A DNA stretch of 64,000 nt from assembly GCF_020184175.1 (NCBI RefSeq), contig NC_065530.1, positions 16,841,260-16,905,259 on the forward strand. Direction: 5' to 3'. The notes below the pieces were generated by a model that worked only from the letters and a program-made list of their open reading frames with translations, was not told the DNA's origin and ran no database searches. Below, in pieces: positions 1 to 12,330 of the stretch. Position 1 is the stretch's first letter, and every line of letters begins with the position of its first letter. This DNA comes from Aphis gossypii. Lineage: Eukaryota > Arthropoda > Insecta > Hemiptera > Aphididae. Both the position numbers and the translations under genes were made by a program.

Positions 1-124
1 GGCGCCAACGGGCAAAACAGAACCGCACCGACGTACTTTCGCGGGACGACAGAGGGAAATATTTTCCCGCGTATTTTCCAACTCGTCGACTCGGAGCGGC
101 GAAATGCGGTGATAACGGTAACGA

Positions 125-221
125 CAACAACAACAACAACAACAACAAAACAACAACAACAACGACGACCGCAATAATAATAATAATAATAAGTCCGTCG
201 ACGGCGACGACGACGACGACG
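125..221. repeat. Trinucleotide repeats (CAA)n, (AAT)n, (GAC)n
   Basis: Three adjacent microsatellites: CAA repeats at about 125-163 with one interruption, AAT repeats at 173-192, and GAC repeats at about 206-221. Confidence 0.9.
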
Positions 222-389
222 TCAGGACGTAAACAACGCGCGCGTGTTTCCTTAAAGGAAATACGCGGAACACGCATGCCGACAGAGTGGCGCGTCGGCG
301 AGCGGGCGGGGGTGGGTCATCTCTCTGAGACGGCCGTCACCGTCTCGCGCGCGTGGAGGACCGTCGGCGGTCACGAGGCCGCTCGTCGT

Positions 390-409
390 GGGGGGGGGGG
401 GGGGGGGGG
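390..409. repeat. Homopolymer of 20 G
   Basis: An uninterrupted run of 20 guanines inside the CpG island. Such a run can fold into a G-quadruplex and is also prone to length error in assembly. Confidence 0.95.
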
Positions 410-777
410 AGGGTTCACCCTCTTTTCGCGCGCGTTTCGTCCGTCTCCCGTACACGCACCGCGAACAGGTGGGCAGGCGGCGATACCGTGTGGTCCGCGC
501 CGAGAGTGGACGGGCGGGGCGGGGCGGGCGGGCGCGCGACGGCGAACGCGTGTGAATGTATATACACGTTGCACGCACGGGTGGGGAGGCGGCACAGGAC
601 AGGGGCGCCCATTCATACAACAACCGGCGGCCGGTGTTCGGCCACACACACGCGGCGTGTACACGCGTGCCACCGCCGACGCCGCACGCCGCGCTCCAGC
701 CCGAGACCGACCACTACACGACCGCGACGGTTACGACTGCGAAGACGGCGGCGGCGGAGGCGACGAAATCCGCGTCG

Positions 778-1740
778 GTAAGCGATAAGTGCGCCGATAT
801 AAACACGCGCGACTTTTGCCGCCACTCGTCGTCGTCGTCGTATATAATAATAATATTATACGTCTTCGATATCGTGTTTATAGTATAGCTCACACACGCG
901 TGTCTCACTCTATTACTACGATAATACTATATTATACGCTACGATTTTACGACGACGACGAAGACGACTACGAAGACGACTACGACTACGACTACGAGAT
1001 TGTTCATGTTATAATTATATTTATATTACTCCGATCGTCACGATAATATACTATTATTATTATTAATTATATATGTTTTGATTAATCTCAATATTATACT
1101 TATTTGTCGAATTTCCGATTTCTTACTACTATATTTTATATGGGTAAAAACGATCGTTTCAATAATAATAATATATAATAAAAAAATATATGTAAACACC
1201 ACGTCGTGTGTAACATTCGCGACTTATCTATATTATACGCTGTGTGTTTTCGTACTACCGAGATGACTTACCTATATTATTGTCCGGTAGTCGAATGAGA
1301 TCTCGTCATCGGTGACCGGTGCACGGCCGCCGCAGGCATGCGGAGAGACATATGTATATAATATGCAATTCGTGTGCGGATTTCGTAATTATTATTAGGT
1401 ATTGTATTTTTTTTTTTTTTTAACTGTGCACTAAATTATTAAAAATTTACGGGGAGGGAAAAAAATAATTACGCACGATAATTTGATTAATTAATTTTTT
1501 TCTATCGACATTAATTAGTTAATTAATTAATTAATTTATAAAAATTAATGTGTACGTATTAATTACGTGCGTGTGCGTGTTAACTTCGTGTGATTGTCGC
1601 GTGTAATATTTTTCTTTTTAAGTGTAAAATAATAATAATGATAATAATAATATAACAATAATAATAATCGTCGTCGTCGGTGATAATTATGATGTGGTGA
1701 TCGTCGATGTCGCGAGTAGTGTGTAATATATGGTAGTGCG
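778..1740. other. AT-rich non-coding stretch with GAC-type repeats
   Basis: Composition changes abruptly after the possible donor at 778. The stretch holds (CGT)n at 826-841, an imperfect GAC/TAC array at 950-998, AATTAATT-rich DNA at 1480-1560 and many ATAATA runs. No supportable gene is seen. It would fit the start of an intron or a spacer between two promoter islands. Confidence 0.6.
950..998. repeat. Imperfect (GAC)n/(TAC)n array
   Basis: GACGACGACGAAGACGACTA-type units run through this stretch. On the plus strand they give an Asp/Glu/Tyr-rich frame that is a by-product of the repeat. Confidence 0.85.
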
Positions 1741-2349
1741 TGCGAATCGCGTGCGTGCCCGCGGCGGTTGCGACGGAGATGATGCGGTTGACGAGAGCCC
1801 GCGCGGCGGAACTATAGACAACTCAAAAACATGACTAGCAATAAACTACTAGGGGGTAAAAACCGAGAAAGTAAAATTGCATATTCGTACAGTTTAATGA
1901 GAGAGAGTGGGTCCCCCCGCCCGCCCGGCCTACCCGGCCCGGTCCGCCCACCCGCCCCGCCGCCGCGGCCCGGCACTCCGCGCGCCGCGGCGGGCGTTTG
2001 TAACCGGAATTCGCACCGCGCCCGCGCCCCGCACCGTCCACCGGCGGGGCTCGGACGCGGGGGAGTAGGCGGCAACCCCTTGATAAGGGAGCAGAGCGCG
2101 CCGGCGACGGAGCGACAACGGGCGGAGTGGGAGCGCGGCGCGGCGCGCGCTCGAGTGAGAGAGTGTGTACGGCGGCGGGCGTGGGGGGGGGATAAAAGCA
2201 AAAGAGAAAAAAATCATTAAATTCGTCCGCGCGCCCTACACGCGAAAGCGGCCGCCCCCCGTCACCGCCGCCGCCGCCGCTCAGCCACCCCGCTTAGGCC
2301 GCCGCGCATGTGCCGCCGCTAAAAAATTTAATTCGTTTTAACACACTAC
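1741..2349. promoter_or_regulatory. CpG island upstream of a TATA promoter
   Basis: Very GC-rich with C- and G-runs (1915-2060, 2160-2190) and CCG repeats at 2265-2282. Open frames of 65-130 codons overlap on both strands (for example 1831-2220 plus and 1812-2201 minus). They are Pro/Arg/Gly-rich mirror images of the same repeats, so I do not call them genes. A weak TATA-like GATAAAAG lies at 2191. The position just upstream of the core promoter at 2350 suggests a proximal regulatory region. Confidence 0.5.
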
Positions 2350-2384
2350 TATAAATAGTGAACATTGTTATTCAACTTTCATTC
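2350..2384 (+). promoter_or_regulatory. Core promoter: TATA box plus initiator
   Basis: TATAAATAG lies at 2350-2358. TCATTC, an exact match to the arthropod initiator TCAKTY, lies at 2379-2384. Taking the A at 2381 as +1 puts the first T of the TATA box at -31, the canonical spacing. A downstream promoter element is not evident near +28. The pair sits in a CpG-rich setting and predicts plus-strand transcription starting at 2381. Which gene it drives cannot be read from this window. Confidence 0.6.
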
Positions 2385-3310
2385 CGTTTTGGTCCCCACT
2401 CGCCCAGGATCCCCGGGAATCCCTCCGACCGTCCCGCGCCCATCCCCGTCCCCACCCACCCCACCCAACCCCCATTACGACTCACGCCGCCGCCCGCCCA
2501 CGCCGACCCCCCCTCTCTCGTTCGTCCGCGCACCTTACTACCCCCGGGGTATCGAGCACTTCGGCGTTTTTCGTCCCCTTCGCACACGCACCGCTCGCGC
2601 ATATATACGCCACCGCTCGTTTTCGCCCGCTCGCGTATATAATTTATATATGTTTGTGTGTGTGTGTGTTTGTGTACACTGTGTACACGGCGGCGGCGGA
2701 GGAATACGGTTCGTTCCCGTCCGCCGGGCCTATACGTATATATAAGCGCCGCCACCGCTTCCTTCTTCGTCGTCGTCGCCACCGCGCGCTCACGCCACAC
2801 CGCCGTCTCTCACCCCGCTTCCTACACACGACCAATGACAGAGCGGTGGCGGCGGCGGCGGTGTCGTTCTCTCATTTTACTAGGCAAATGTAATTTATGA
2901 GCGCCGAATCAATACCGAACGCGGGTCGGAAGCTGAGGGCCCACGCGCGCCGTGATCAGAGCGAGTGGTAACGGCGGTGGCGGACGAGAAAAGAGTCAGT
3001 GGTGGCGGCGGCGGCGGAGAGGGAGGCTGTAAAAAAATGTAAACCTACCCAGATTTTCTCTAGAAAAACCGCCACCGCCGACGCCGGATCGGCAGCGCCC
3101 CGGCCTATATGCACGCAGCGCGAGCGGCCCAGGCCTCGTCGTCGCCGTAGTCGTAGTCGTCGTCCGCGTGCCAGGTACCTATATACGGTGGCGATGTGCC
3201 TGAGGTGGCACGTGGCGGAGGGTAGAAAGCCTTTTATGTTGCCGTTTTTCTCTCTTCTCCCGAGACGCGGCGGACGCTGCTTAAAATATTATTCCGTAAA
3301 TCCTTGATCG
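2385..3310 (+). other. GC-rich probable transcribed leader
   Basis: This lies directly downstream of the TATA/initiator pair. It holds C-rich DNA (2440-2530), (TG)n at about 2655-2670, two copies of the palindrome GTGTACAC at 2672-2679 and 2681-2688, a second TATATAAG at 2739-2746, and CGT and GGC trinucleotide runs. A weak donor CAG/GTACCT has its GT at 3175. Open frames here (for example 2365-2745 and 2999-3307) lack any known domain and overlap frames on the other strand. A long 5' untranslated leader is the simplest reading. Confidence 0.35.
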
Positions 3311-3660
3311 GTAACCGCCGCCCGTATGATGATTTATCGCCACATCTCGCATTGTTATATATAAAACACATATCCTTTATACGTATATATTTTCGCGCGT
3401 ATATATTATCATATGGGTCTCAGGTATAGGTGTGCGCATATACCACACACACCATACCATTGCTGCTGAGATGATTCGTTTTGTGTGTGTACACATTAAA
3501 TTTGTATCGTATTATATATGTTTATACCGTTTAGTATTTACTTTCGACGATTCTATCGCCGAAGATCTCGAAATATGAATAGTATATAATGATACTTAAT
3601 AACAATACGGTATAAACAATAAGAACACAGAAATGACTAAAAAGAAAACGTGCAAAAACA

Positions 3661-4000
3661 CGGCGGGATGCCTTTAAGCGATCAAATGTTTCATAATATT
3701 AAATAAATTGTTTAGTTGGCACAGACTTGGCGCGAAAAATTGTGCATAGCGTCGATCTCGTAACGGCCACTTCTGCACGTGGCTTGCACGGCTGTACAGG
3801 CGTTACGTCGCCTGATTAAAGAGCGATTTAAAAACGTCGCATGCACCATTTGGCGTTTAAATTTCGCAAATTTTAATGACCCGTTAAAAGCGGTCAACAT
3901 AAAACGGCAACTGACGGAGGTTTAGGCGGCGGTGGCAGTAACAGAGAATATCCCCGCGGCGCGGTGCCGCTCCAACACCTGACCCTTTCAGCGAGGATGA
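3661..4000. other. Island of balanced composition, possible conserved non-coding element
   Basis: Roughly half G+C and free of simple repeats, inside DNA that is mostly A+T. A 62-codon frame on the minus strand (3712-3900) ends in neither a domain nor a clear splice site. The lack of repeats and low AT could reflect selection, for example on an enhancer, but nothing in the sequence proves it. Confidence 0.3.
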
Positions 4001-4402
4001 AAGTAAAAACTTACCGCAAGCGTTGCACTTGGTGTGCATACATAAACGTACGTTTGTATGTGTAAGCACGCAAAACACGCATACGACTTTAAATTATTAT
4101 TATAAAAAAAAATTACACTATGCTTCGAAAAAATATTCAGAAGACGATTACTAGTCTACAGATCGTCACTTGTTTATAAAATAATATTGAATACTTATTG
4201 TGATATAGTTGTTATAAGGGCTGGACAATAAATTCACATATAATGTACTTAAGAGGACCATGACTAATAATGATGTAATAATATAATACTAAACAACCAA
4301 AATCGTGATTTGACATTTTGGTCTAAAGCGTATGTCACGCGTAGCAATACTCTATATAGGTATAAATTGAAAGACGATTAGTGTGCACGCCACCGGAACC
4401 CC

Positions 4403-4439
4403 GTTGTTGTTGTTGTTGTTGTTGTAGTTATTATTATTA
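4403..4439. repeat. (GTT)n followed by (TTA)n
   Basis: GTT repeats at 4403-4425, then TTA repeats at 4428-4439. Confidence 0.9.
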
Positions 4440-5522
4440 ATTTTTCTTTCTAAGCGACATAATTCGAAACGGGAAGAATTAATATTTGTTCGAAATAATT
4501 TGGTACCCATCCTCTTAATATCCCGTAATCGGTATTTATTTAATTACGAATAAACTTTATAAATTATAATACTTTATGCATGTATAAATATATATGTATA
4601 AGTATCAACGTTTAAATTTGTTTCCGCATTTAAATTAAAATTCTTACTTTTGATTAAAAAACAAAACTACAATTGAACGAATTCGTCAAAAAGAATACAG
4701 CGACGTAATAAATATTCAAAATCAGTTCTTCCGGTTTTTACGTTACAAAATTGTATAGGAGGGTGTGGAAAAATCAATAATTAAAGAAAAACGTTCGGCG
4801 TTGTGTGACTCGTTCTAAAACTCAGATAAATAAATTTACATTTTTATTCTTTATTGAATCAAAACTTAGTATTACGCAGTAACACGTATTATTTTTTTTT
4901 AACTGTTTCTTGTTCAATTGTTAATAATATTATATTAAATTAAAATACGTTATTATTTATAATCAACTAATCACTAAAAATAATTCAAATATTATATTGT
5001 TTGGTCTAATTTTTTAACATTTTTTTTAGTATTTCTACGAAACTGAATTTTTTATTTGTTTAAATAATAAACCAAATAAATATTTTATAAAACTGTGATT
5101 ATTAAAATGACAGTACCTATAATTACAATACCCAGGCAATATTAATTTTAAATTAAAAATATTTCTCAATACAGAATATACAGTGTTAGTTTAAAGGATT
5201 TATCAATAGATATTATTTTTGTTATTCAACTCGAAAACAAATTTTATAAAATATGAATCTTATGAACACGTCTAAAAAATGTTAAAAAAAACTATAAAAA
5301 GTTTTTCTTTAAAAAAGAATACTATTAAATATAGAATTTTCACGTTGTGTAACATTAAAATTGATACATCGTTGTACTATTGATCAGTACCTACGTACAA
5401 GATTGAGAAGTATATAATATAATAATAAGCGTACAAGTTTTTTTTTTAGAAATAGAACACGCAGCAAGGCTGTCATATTACATATAGGTATATGTAAATC
5501 TTATTATTTACAACGTCATTGC

Positions 5523-5720
5523 ATGTCAATTCGGTTTTTTAAAATTGTTAAAAAACAACCGACAGAATCTGATCCCAAAAGAATAAAAAGAGCGAGCGCG
5601 GCTGGCCTCTATGATATTTTCGACGCGACTTTTGACCTGTCCGAAATGATCGCGTGTGAACTGGCGACGCTCGAGGTGGCTTGTTTATCCGAGCAGAAGC
5701 ACAATAATATAATGCCATGA
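5523..5720 (+). pseudogene. Isolated 65-codon frame, possibly a transposase fragment
   Basis: The frame starts MSIRFFK and is followed by a lysine-rich stretch and an acidic/hydrophobic segment (YDIFDATFDLSEMIACELA). Its G+C is clearly higher than the flanks. I do not recognise a full domain. The short SIRFFK.VKK start resembles the N-termini of some hAT-type or BED-finger transposon proteins, which is only a hint. A 9-bp direct repeat, AACGTCATT, occurs at 5512-5520 and again at 5782-5790, so the block may be an insertion bounded by a target duplication. No terminal inverted repeats were found, and no poly-A tail fits a retrocopy. It could equally be a small gene or an exon. Confidence 0.3.
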
Positions 5721-6140
5721 GCGTAAACGATCAACACTCAAAAATTACGGGAGGGTATTTTTTTTTTTTCTTATATATTTAAACGTCATTTTATTCCTTT
5801 ACCAAATTTTGTTGTTGTTTTTTATTTACGTCCATCCTTTTGGCTTAATTACATGCAATACGATTGGTTCAGTACTTTATGGCGCAATGCATAATACAAT
5901 ATTACAATATTATATACTAACTCCATTTCACACGCACACAAACCCGCGTAAGGTTAGGCTAACTTAAAATTCATAATGTATAACACAACGTTATATAATA
6001 TAATAGTAATATAATGTACGATACCACAACGGCATCACTTGTTGTTCGAATAACAACGCGTGGTGGCGGTTAGTCTTAAATGTTTGTTATGTTAAAAGTT
6101 TTACACCACCGATTGCGTATATTATAATAATATACATGAA

Positions 6141-6158
6141 CACACACACACACACACA
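6141..6158. repeat. (CA)n microsatellite
   Basis: Nine CA units. Confidence 0.95.
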
Positions 6159-9100
6159 TATACATACAAATTAGATTGTCTATATGGCGGCGAGTTAAAA
6201 CTAGAAATTCACAAGTATTAGAGAGTTGCAGAAAAAATAATGTAAAAATAAATAAATAAAAAAACAGGTCAGCGCTGATTTTTATTAGCAGCACCTCTAT
6301 GTGTGTATACGATCTATTCGCGTTTAAATAGCATTCACTATAATATGAAGAATGGCGAACAACACGACTATAATATTATATTATATATATATGTAGCACT
6401 CGTATACTGCACGCTCTACGCAAATATAGACAAACATGAAATATTATTATAATAATATTCTCGGTACGACATTTGCCGCCCGATTGGCGTTACAATTTCC
6501 ATACCAGTCCAGCGCGAGTTTGTACGGATTAATATTATGAATTTTTCCTATATACGGATGTGAATCGTGACACCTCGTACTTAATTCGAAATACTTATAA
6601 CATATTCGGCAACGGCTTACCAAAAATCGTGTATCGAAGCGTTTTCGTTGTTTGGACGTAAAGTATACTAAATAATTTAATTTATTAACAATATTTTTAT
6701 AGTAGGTATACTATATGGACTTTCATTATTATCGTTGTCGAATTTAACATTTTCTATGACGTTGTGCACAAAACCGGAAAACACAGTAGCTTTAAACGAT
6801 TTTGTGACACAAACGCAAAGACAACACATAACCATAACAATTAATAACATGATATACCTATATATAGAATAATAATAATGTACTTTAATTATTTACTCGT
6901 TGGAATCGCTCATTATTGCTGTAAAATTAAGATAGTAGGCTGTAAATGTTGAGAAAAATATGAAAAAGATAAAATAAAAAGAATAATAATAAAAATACGT
7001 ATTAACGAAGAAATAATAAGAACTCTGGGGATGCATTCGAGAAATCGGAGAAGCGTCTGCAGTCGACGGATATCGGTAGGTACAACAGGTCAAGATTTGT
7101 TTGTATTTACCAGAAAAACACCCCCACGGGCGTCTTTAAGGTGTCCAGTAGAAAAAAAAACAAAAATAAAGGGTGAAATTCCCCGGAGAAAATCACTGTC
7201 CCATTTACACCAGCTATCGTATCGCTTAAACAAGCATATAACACATCACTCAACATTCATCGCTGGTTTTACGACACACGCGATACCGTAAATACCTACT
7301 TGCCACGTTATATTATACACCTTATAAACTATCTCAATCAAATCAGTTGGCACTATATCATACATTAATATATAAATGGACGTACCTATCAAGATTAAAA
7401 CCAAACATTGTAAAATATAAAAATTGTTTTTGCGATTTTTATTTGTTTCCATGTATTATTTGGTTTTGTGCTTGAGAATTGAAAATGTTTGACTGTATTA
7501 TTTATTATTTACTACTTATAATTCTAACAGTTCTAACTAAAGAAATATTAAATACATGTTCGGTGTTATATTAGATATTATTTTAAAAAAACAGTGAATT
7601 ATTTTTTATTATTATTTATTTATACAACTTCTTTATTAATTAAAAAAAATTTAAATTGTGTAGTTTAAGAACTTTAAACAAATTTTATATTTTCATATTA
7701 TACAATATAATAATATTACAAACGAAAACATTTTTAAGCTAACGTGTTCATATATAGATATTATACTCCCGAAATATTTTCTAGAACGCGCGTATTTATA
7801 TTTTTTAATACTAGAAGACAATAGAAAATATATATAAAAAAAAAATAAAATGTTACATGATGTGTAGGGTTCGAGAATTACTATGAAAACAATTTCAAAA
7901 ATGGAAATTGTTTAAATCGCTATGTTTAAAATAACCTCAAAAAATTAAAATAAATTTAGAATGAATATTAAAATCTTCATTACAGGTAAATGGAAAAAAA
8001 AGTGAAATGAATATTTACCAAATAATTATTATAATATTAATTTATATATGAATAAATAACTGTCTGAACTGTAACGAAATCCTTAGAAATGTAATTAATG
8101 ACAATGTATCATAAAATTGTAACACTTTTATGATTAATAAGTAATAACTATGAAATAATTGTACATACGAGACGTTTTTTGTCTTATTGTAAATGTATAT
8201 TATTATAAATGCTACTATTCACAGTGCAATATTATTGTTAAAATAATATATTAATTTATTTATTCACGCCAAAAAAGCAAACTACAATAGATTCCCATGG
8301 CTACGGTATTATGTTCTAAATAATAATAATATATTTTATGAATTAAAATCAACTGTTTGTACACATATTAGGTTTGTAATGTTTACATACCTAATGTTGT
8401 TTTAAAAGATAATAATCTGACAATATTTAGGTATATACAATGGACTGTTATTATACACAAAAATTAAGATACACGCAGATGGTTTTAGCTCAAAAAATAA
8501 ATAATTAAATAAAAATTTGAACTTTTTTAAAAAAAAATTTAAAAATCAGTTTTTACTTAACGGAATATTAATATTAACTCTTCGTGACCCACACAAAGCA
8601 CATTAAATTTTTGTGTAGAACTTATTTTGTGTTGCTTAAATAATTTTTAATGTAAGTGTAAGTGACTTATTTAATCAAACTTAAAAGTAATATTTATCTA
8701 TTTGTTACAAATATTAAGTTTAAATTAAATATAAAGTTCATTAAGTAAGGCTTTTTTAGTGAGAAAAATTATTAGAAAAGGGTGTTCAATCATTCAACTT
8801 TCAATAGGGTTAAATAAGTTATTTAGTTGTTGGAAAAACTAAATATATGTTATAATAACAGCAGCAAAATAACGTTGTAATAACAATATACCAACTAAAA
8901 CGAACATCTAAAATAATATTTATTTAAACAAAATTTGTTGTTGCATTAACTTCAAGAATTAAATTTAAATTTTAGTGTGAACAATATGATAATGTTAAAA
9001 CAACCGTTCTGAAAGTTCAGAATGAAAATCAACGTTCACAAATCTATGGCTCTAGTTGATATACTCTGGATCATTTAAAAACTATGTTTAACTTTAAGTT

Positions 9101-10182
9101 GATTCACTATTCACAGATCCACATTAAAATTAAAAGCTAACAACACAAGATTACTTTTCCTGAAAGGTGTTATGGGTATTTATAATTACTATAATTATTT
9201 TATAAGTTAATCATTGTTTATGTTATTATACCATACATAAATTCTGTAGTTGACATTGTATAAGATATTGTCTAAATATAATATTATTAACCTAATCTGA
9301 CAAATTGCAGAGTGTATTTAATACAAAGGACCTTCCACAAACGTATTCACTTATAAAAAAAAAAAATGATCCAGTATACGATATTGTACAGGTCGTGCAG
9401 GTGATATACAATATAATATCTACCTACTTACCTCGTTATAATAGTACGTGTCGTTCGGCAGCAAAAAATAACAGTTCATTTTTTTTAACTTACGGATGTC
9501 TTATATTAATATTATTAACACGAAAAAAATTCCTATTAACTCTCTATTGTATTTAATGTAAATTGCAAATCACAATATATTGCACATAGGAAACTACCTA
9601 AAATAAACGCTATATACCTTATAAAGTTATATTATATTATTTACGGTCCAGTCCAGTTCGATGTATACGAGTATAATATAATTATACTCTTTATCCGTAC
9701 CTGGTATATTATACATCACGCGCTCGCGTGCCCACGTCTAATCGACTTAGGCGTCATCGAGATTCGCGGTCTGCTAATTATTAACACCAACACCACATAG
9801 CAACAAGTGATGTATATATGTATATACTGCAATCGACGACGACGGTGACAAACCGCCCACAATCTACCACTCGTGACCAACCCGTGTCTATAGTGTAATA
9901 ATCAATATACCTTATTTTCAATGATCCTCAGCGGCTAAACAATGTTCGAGATCTTAGAATTTATTGAAACTACTAGGTACTGATCGCACGACATTGGATT
10001 TAAAACATCACAGACGTTTGTGGGCGGATTAGTTGCAGATGATAATATCAATACCTATATTATTATCTGTACCAAATTGAGACGTCGGCGCTTTAAATTT
10101 TACTATTATTCTATACCTGAATCAGGGAAAATTGACTGAACTCTTGTTACTTAATGGGTGAATAAATTATACTGTGAGTTGA

Positions 10183-10200
10183 TGTGTGTGTGTGTGTGTG
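10183..10200. repeat. (TG)n microsatellite
   Basis: Nine TG units, followed by CGAGAGA. Confidence 0.95.
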
Positions 10201-11930
10201 CGAGAGAAGGCGCTATAAAATGCACATTGAATTAAATGATAAAAATACGCTGTATGATGTGATATTTTAACCTACACTCACTGCAATAAACTAAACCATT
10301 GAGGCCTTATCAATTTAACCTCAATACAATTCGATGATGTACACGCGGTGTGTACAGTCGTTGAGATGTAAAGTGACCGTTTTAAAGCTTTGGGTTTCAT
10401 AAACAACTCTTGCAGGTATGCATAATTTACTTGATACTACCATCGGAGTGTGTGCAGTTATGGTGGTGACAGAATGTACTTATTGCTTGTTTAAGAATGT
10501 GTTTTATTTTTTTATTTATTTATTTTTTTGAGTGGTTTCAAAAATCTCAAACATCAATTATTGTATGCTGCAGTACATAACAAATAATAAACATAATATA
10601 TCAAATTATACATTGAACAAACTATTAAATTGATAATAAATTACGGGAATACAGAATTTTCCGGTATAAATGTATACAATTCTAGGAAAAACAGGAAAAT
10701 AAATTAGAAGCAACAACTAGTTTTTGATGAATAAAAACCCATCCATTTTCTGAGTACATACAGATTTACGTATCATAAATTTAAAAAAAATTATATAATA
10801 ATCACACTTAAATCACTCTGATTTTCTAAACAAACAAAAATTGTAATGAATTTACCATACTTCAAAGTGCGAAGATATTATACATAACTACATACATCAT
10901 ACAAATATAACACTATATTAGTATAGATTAAGCGCTGAATTTCATTTATGTGTTAAAAATATAAACTATAAACATAATGCGATAATAATAATATAATATA
11001 ATAATATCATCGTATATAATAATCCATTTTAAGTAAGTACGTAGAAATGTAGAATAGAATATATTATGTAATTTTTGACTGTATTATTCTATAGACAAAA
11101 CATAATAATGTAGTCAGCTAGCCATTGAAAAAATGCGACTATTACATGGGAAAACGCTGATGTCGAAAAACTGAAGAGTCGTCGACACTTATATTATGTG
11201 CATTACAATATACACGTGCCTACAATAATTATTATCAGTAAATTTAATTTTCAACGAGCCCTTGTCGACTGAAGTATACGTATATGGAAATCTCTGTTAT
11301 AAGGCGCGAAATTTGGTGTTTTAATAATTTTAAAATAATAGGGCGAGTCCAGTCTCCGAACATAGAACCACGATGCAATGCATTAATATTATATGGCTGT
11401 TACACTATTAAAGTTAGTAATATTACTCGCTGTAGTCGAGATTTGATGAGATCGTTCAATTAATATAATAATAATTGGCGATAAAATAATGACAATCTCT
11501 AATAAATATACTCATATTTTTTAGAAGAATTGAGATCTAAACGGATCAAAACGAATATAATGGTTAAATGTGAGCATATAGCAGTATATTTTATTGCAAA
11601 ATAATAGTATAATATTATAGTTAGGTACATCGAAAATTTTTGGGTGAAAAAGTTGTGAACCAGATAAAAAGACATAGGTAACAGACTTCGCACTGATAGT
11701 AATATATAAGTATAGGTAGTGTATACAACACATAACATGTACATCACGGAAGGTTTGACATTGATGTTTTTTGCATACACAATACTCTTGAAGTCTTGCG
11801 GAAATTATATATATAATACACTGCTGGTATAGATAGAACAATATTATCACAAAGCACATATTATATATATGTGCCAAGACCGATGATGATTTAAAATTCC
11901 TACCGAGAGACGTTCACATCGCCTTTTACG

Positions 11931-12330
11931 GTAGCGGGGTAGTTTAATTTCGTCGGTTGTTTTTAAGGGACTCCCCCGGGAAAAGGCTGTTACTATGTAT
12001 AAATATATATATATACATTACTATATATACGCATAAAGGAGTATCGCCATTTTCCGGATGAACCCAAGTCCCCGCTGGACTGACAAAATCGTTAAGGACA
12101 TATTATATGCAAACGACGCGTAACTCGATACGAGATATAAATCCTCTCATACCTATATATTATTATTAGTGGTGGTGTTGGAGGGCAAGAACGAGGAGCG
12201 GGTGGAATACATGTGTATTATGTATATATAAAGCGTGTGATTTTACGGGTAATACGTTTTGGTTTTACTCCCTGGGATGGCCGTTTTAAAGAACCAAACC
12301 AAACAACACGCTTTACAACTGTAGCAAAAA
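11931..12330. other. Less AT-rich block with an imperfect inverted repeat
   Basis: Balanced sequence (CCCCCGGG near 11975, CCCAAGTCCCCGCTGG near 12064) in AT-rich surroundings. AAGCGTGT at 12231-12238 is matched by ACACGCTT at 12306-12313. Inside these arms GGTTT-type sequence can pair with AAACC-type sequence, giving an imperfect fold of about 83 nt. No gene is seen. Confidence 0.35.

Larger units (their letters stand above)
1..777 (+). promoter_or_regulatory. CpG island, probable 5' exon or promoter region
   Basis: This strongly GC- and CpG-rich block contrasts with the AT-rich rest of the window. An E2F-like TTTTCCCGC lies at 62-70. The block ends at a splice-donor-like TCG/GTAAGC, with the GT at 778, and AT-rich DNA follows, so a transcribed leader exon on the plus strand is plausible. 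Several open frames of 60-170 codons overlap on both strands here. They are made of repeated CpG and G runs with no recognisable domain, and they are more likely a by-product of high GC than genes. The true 5' end may lie before the window. Confidence 0.45.
3311..5510. other. AT-rich non-coding DNA with one balanced block
   Basis: Intron-like sequence without a supportable gene. Two things stand out: the balanced-composition block at about 3661-4000 and the GTT repeat at 4403. The rest is A/T-rich with ATTATA runs. Confidence 0.6.
5791..11930. other. Long AT-rich non-coding stretch
   Basis: No supportable gene in about 6 kb. It contains (CA)n at 6141-6158, (TG)n at 10183-10200 and a T-rich tract near 10508-10530. 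A weak exon-like patch at 7022-7073 is treated under findings. Short frames on both strands here are A/T-driven and rich in Ile, Tyr, Asn and Lys. Segments at 9655-9850 and 10320-10460 are somewhat less AT-rich but contain nothing I can name. Confidence 0.6.

Noticed and set aside
252..888. Many overlapping 60-170 codon frames on both strands
   Set aside because: High-GC by-products: frames mirror each other and consist of Arg, Pro and Gly runs.
1812..2220. Paired 129-codon frames on opposite strands
   Set aside because: They cover the same GC-rich repeats and show no family signature.
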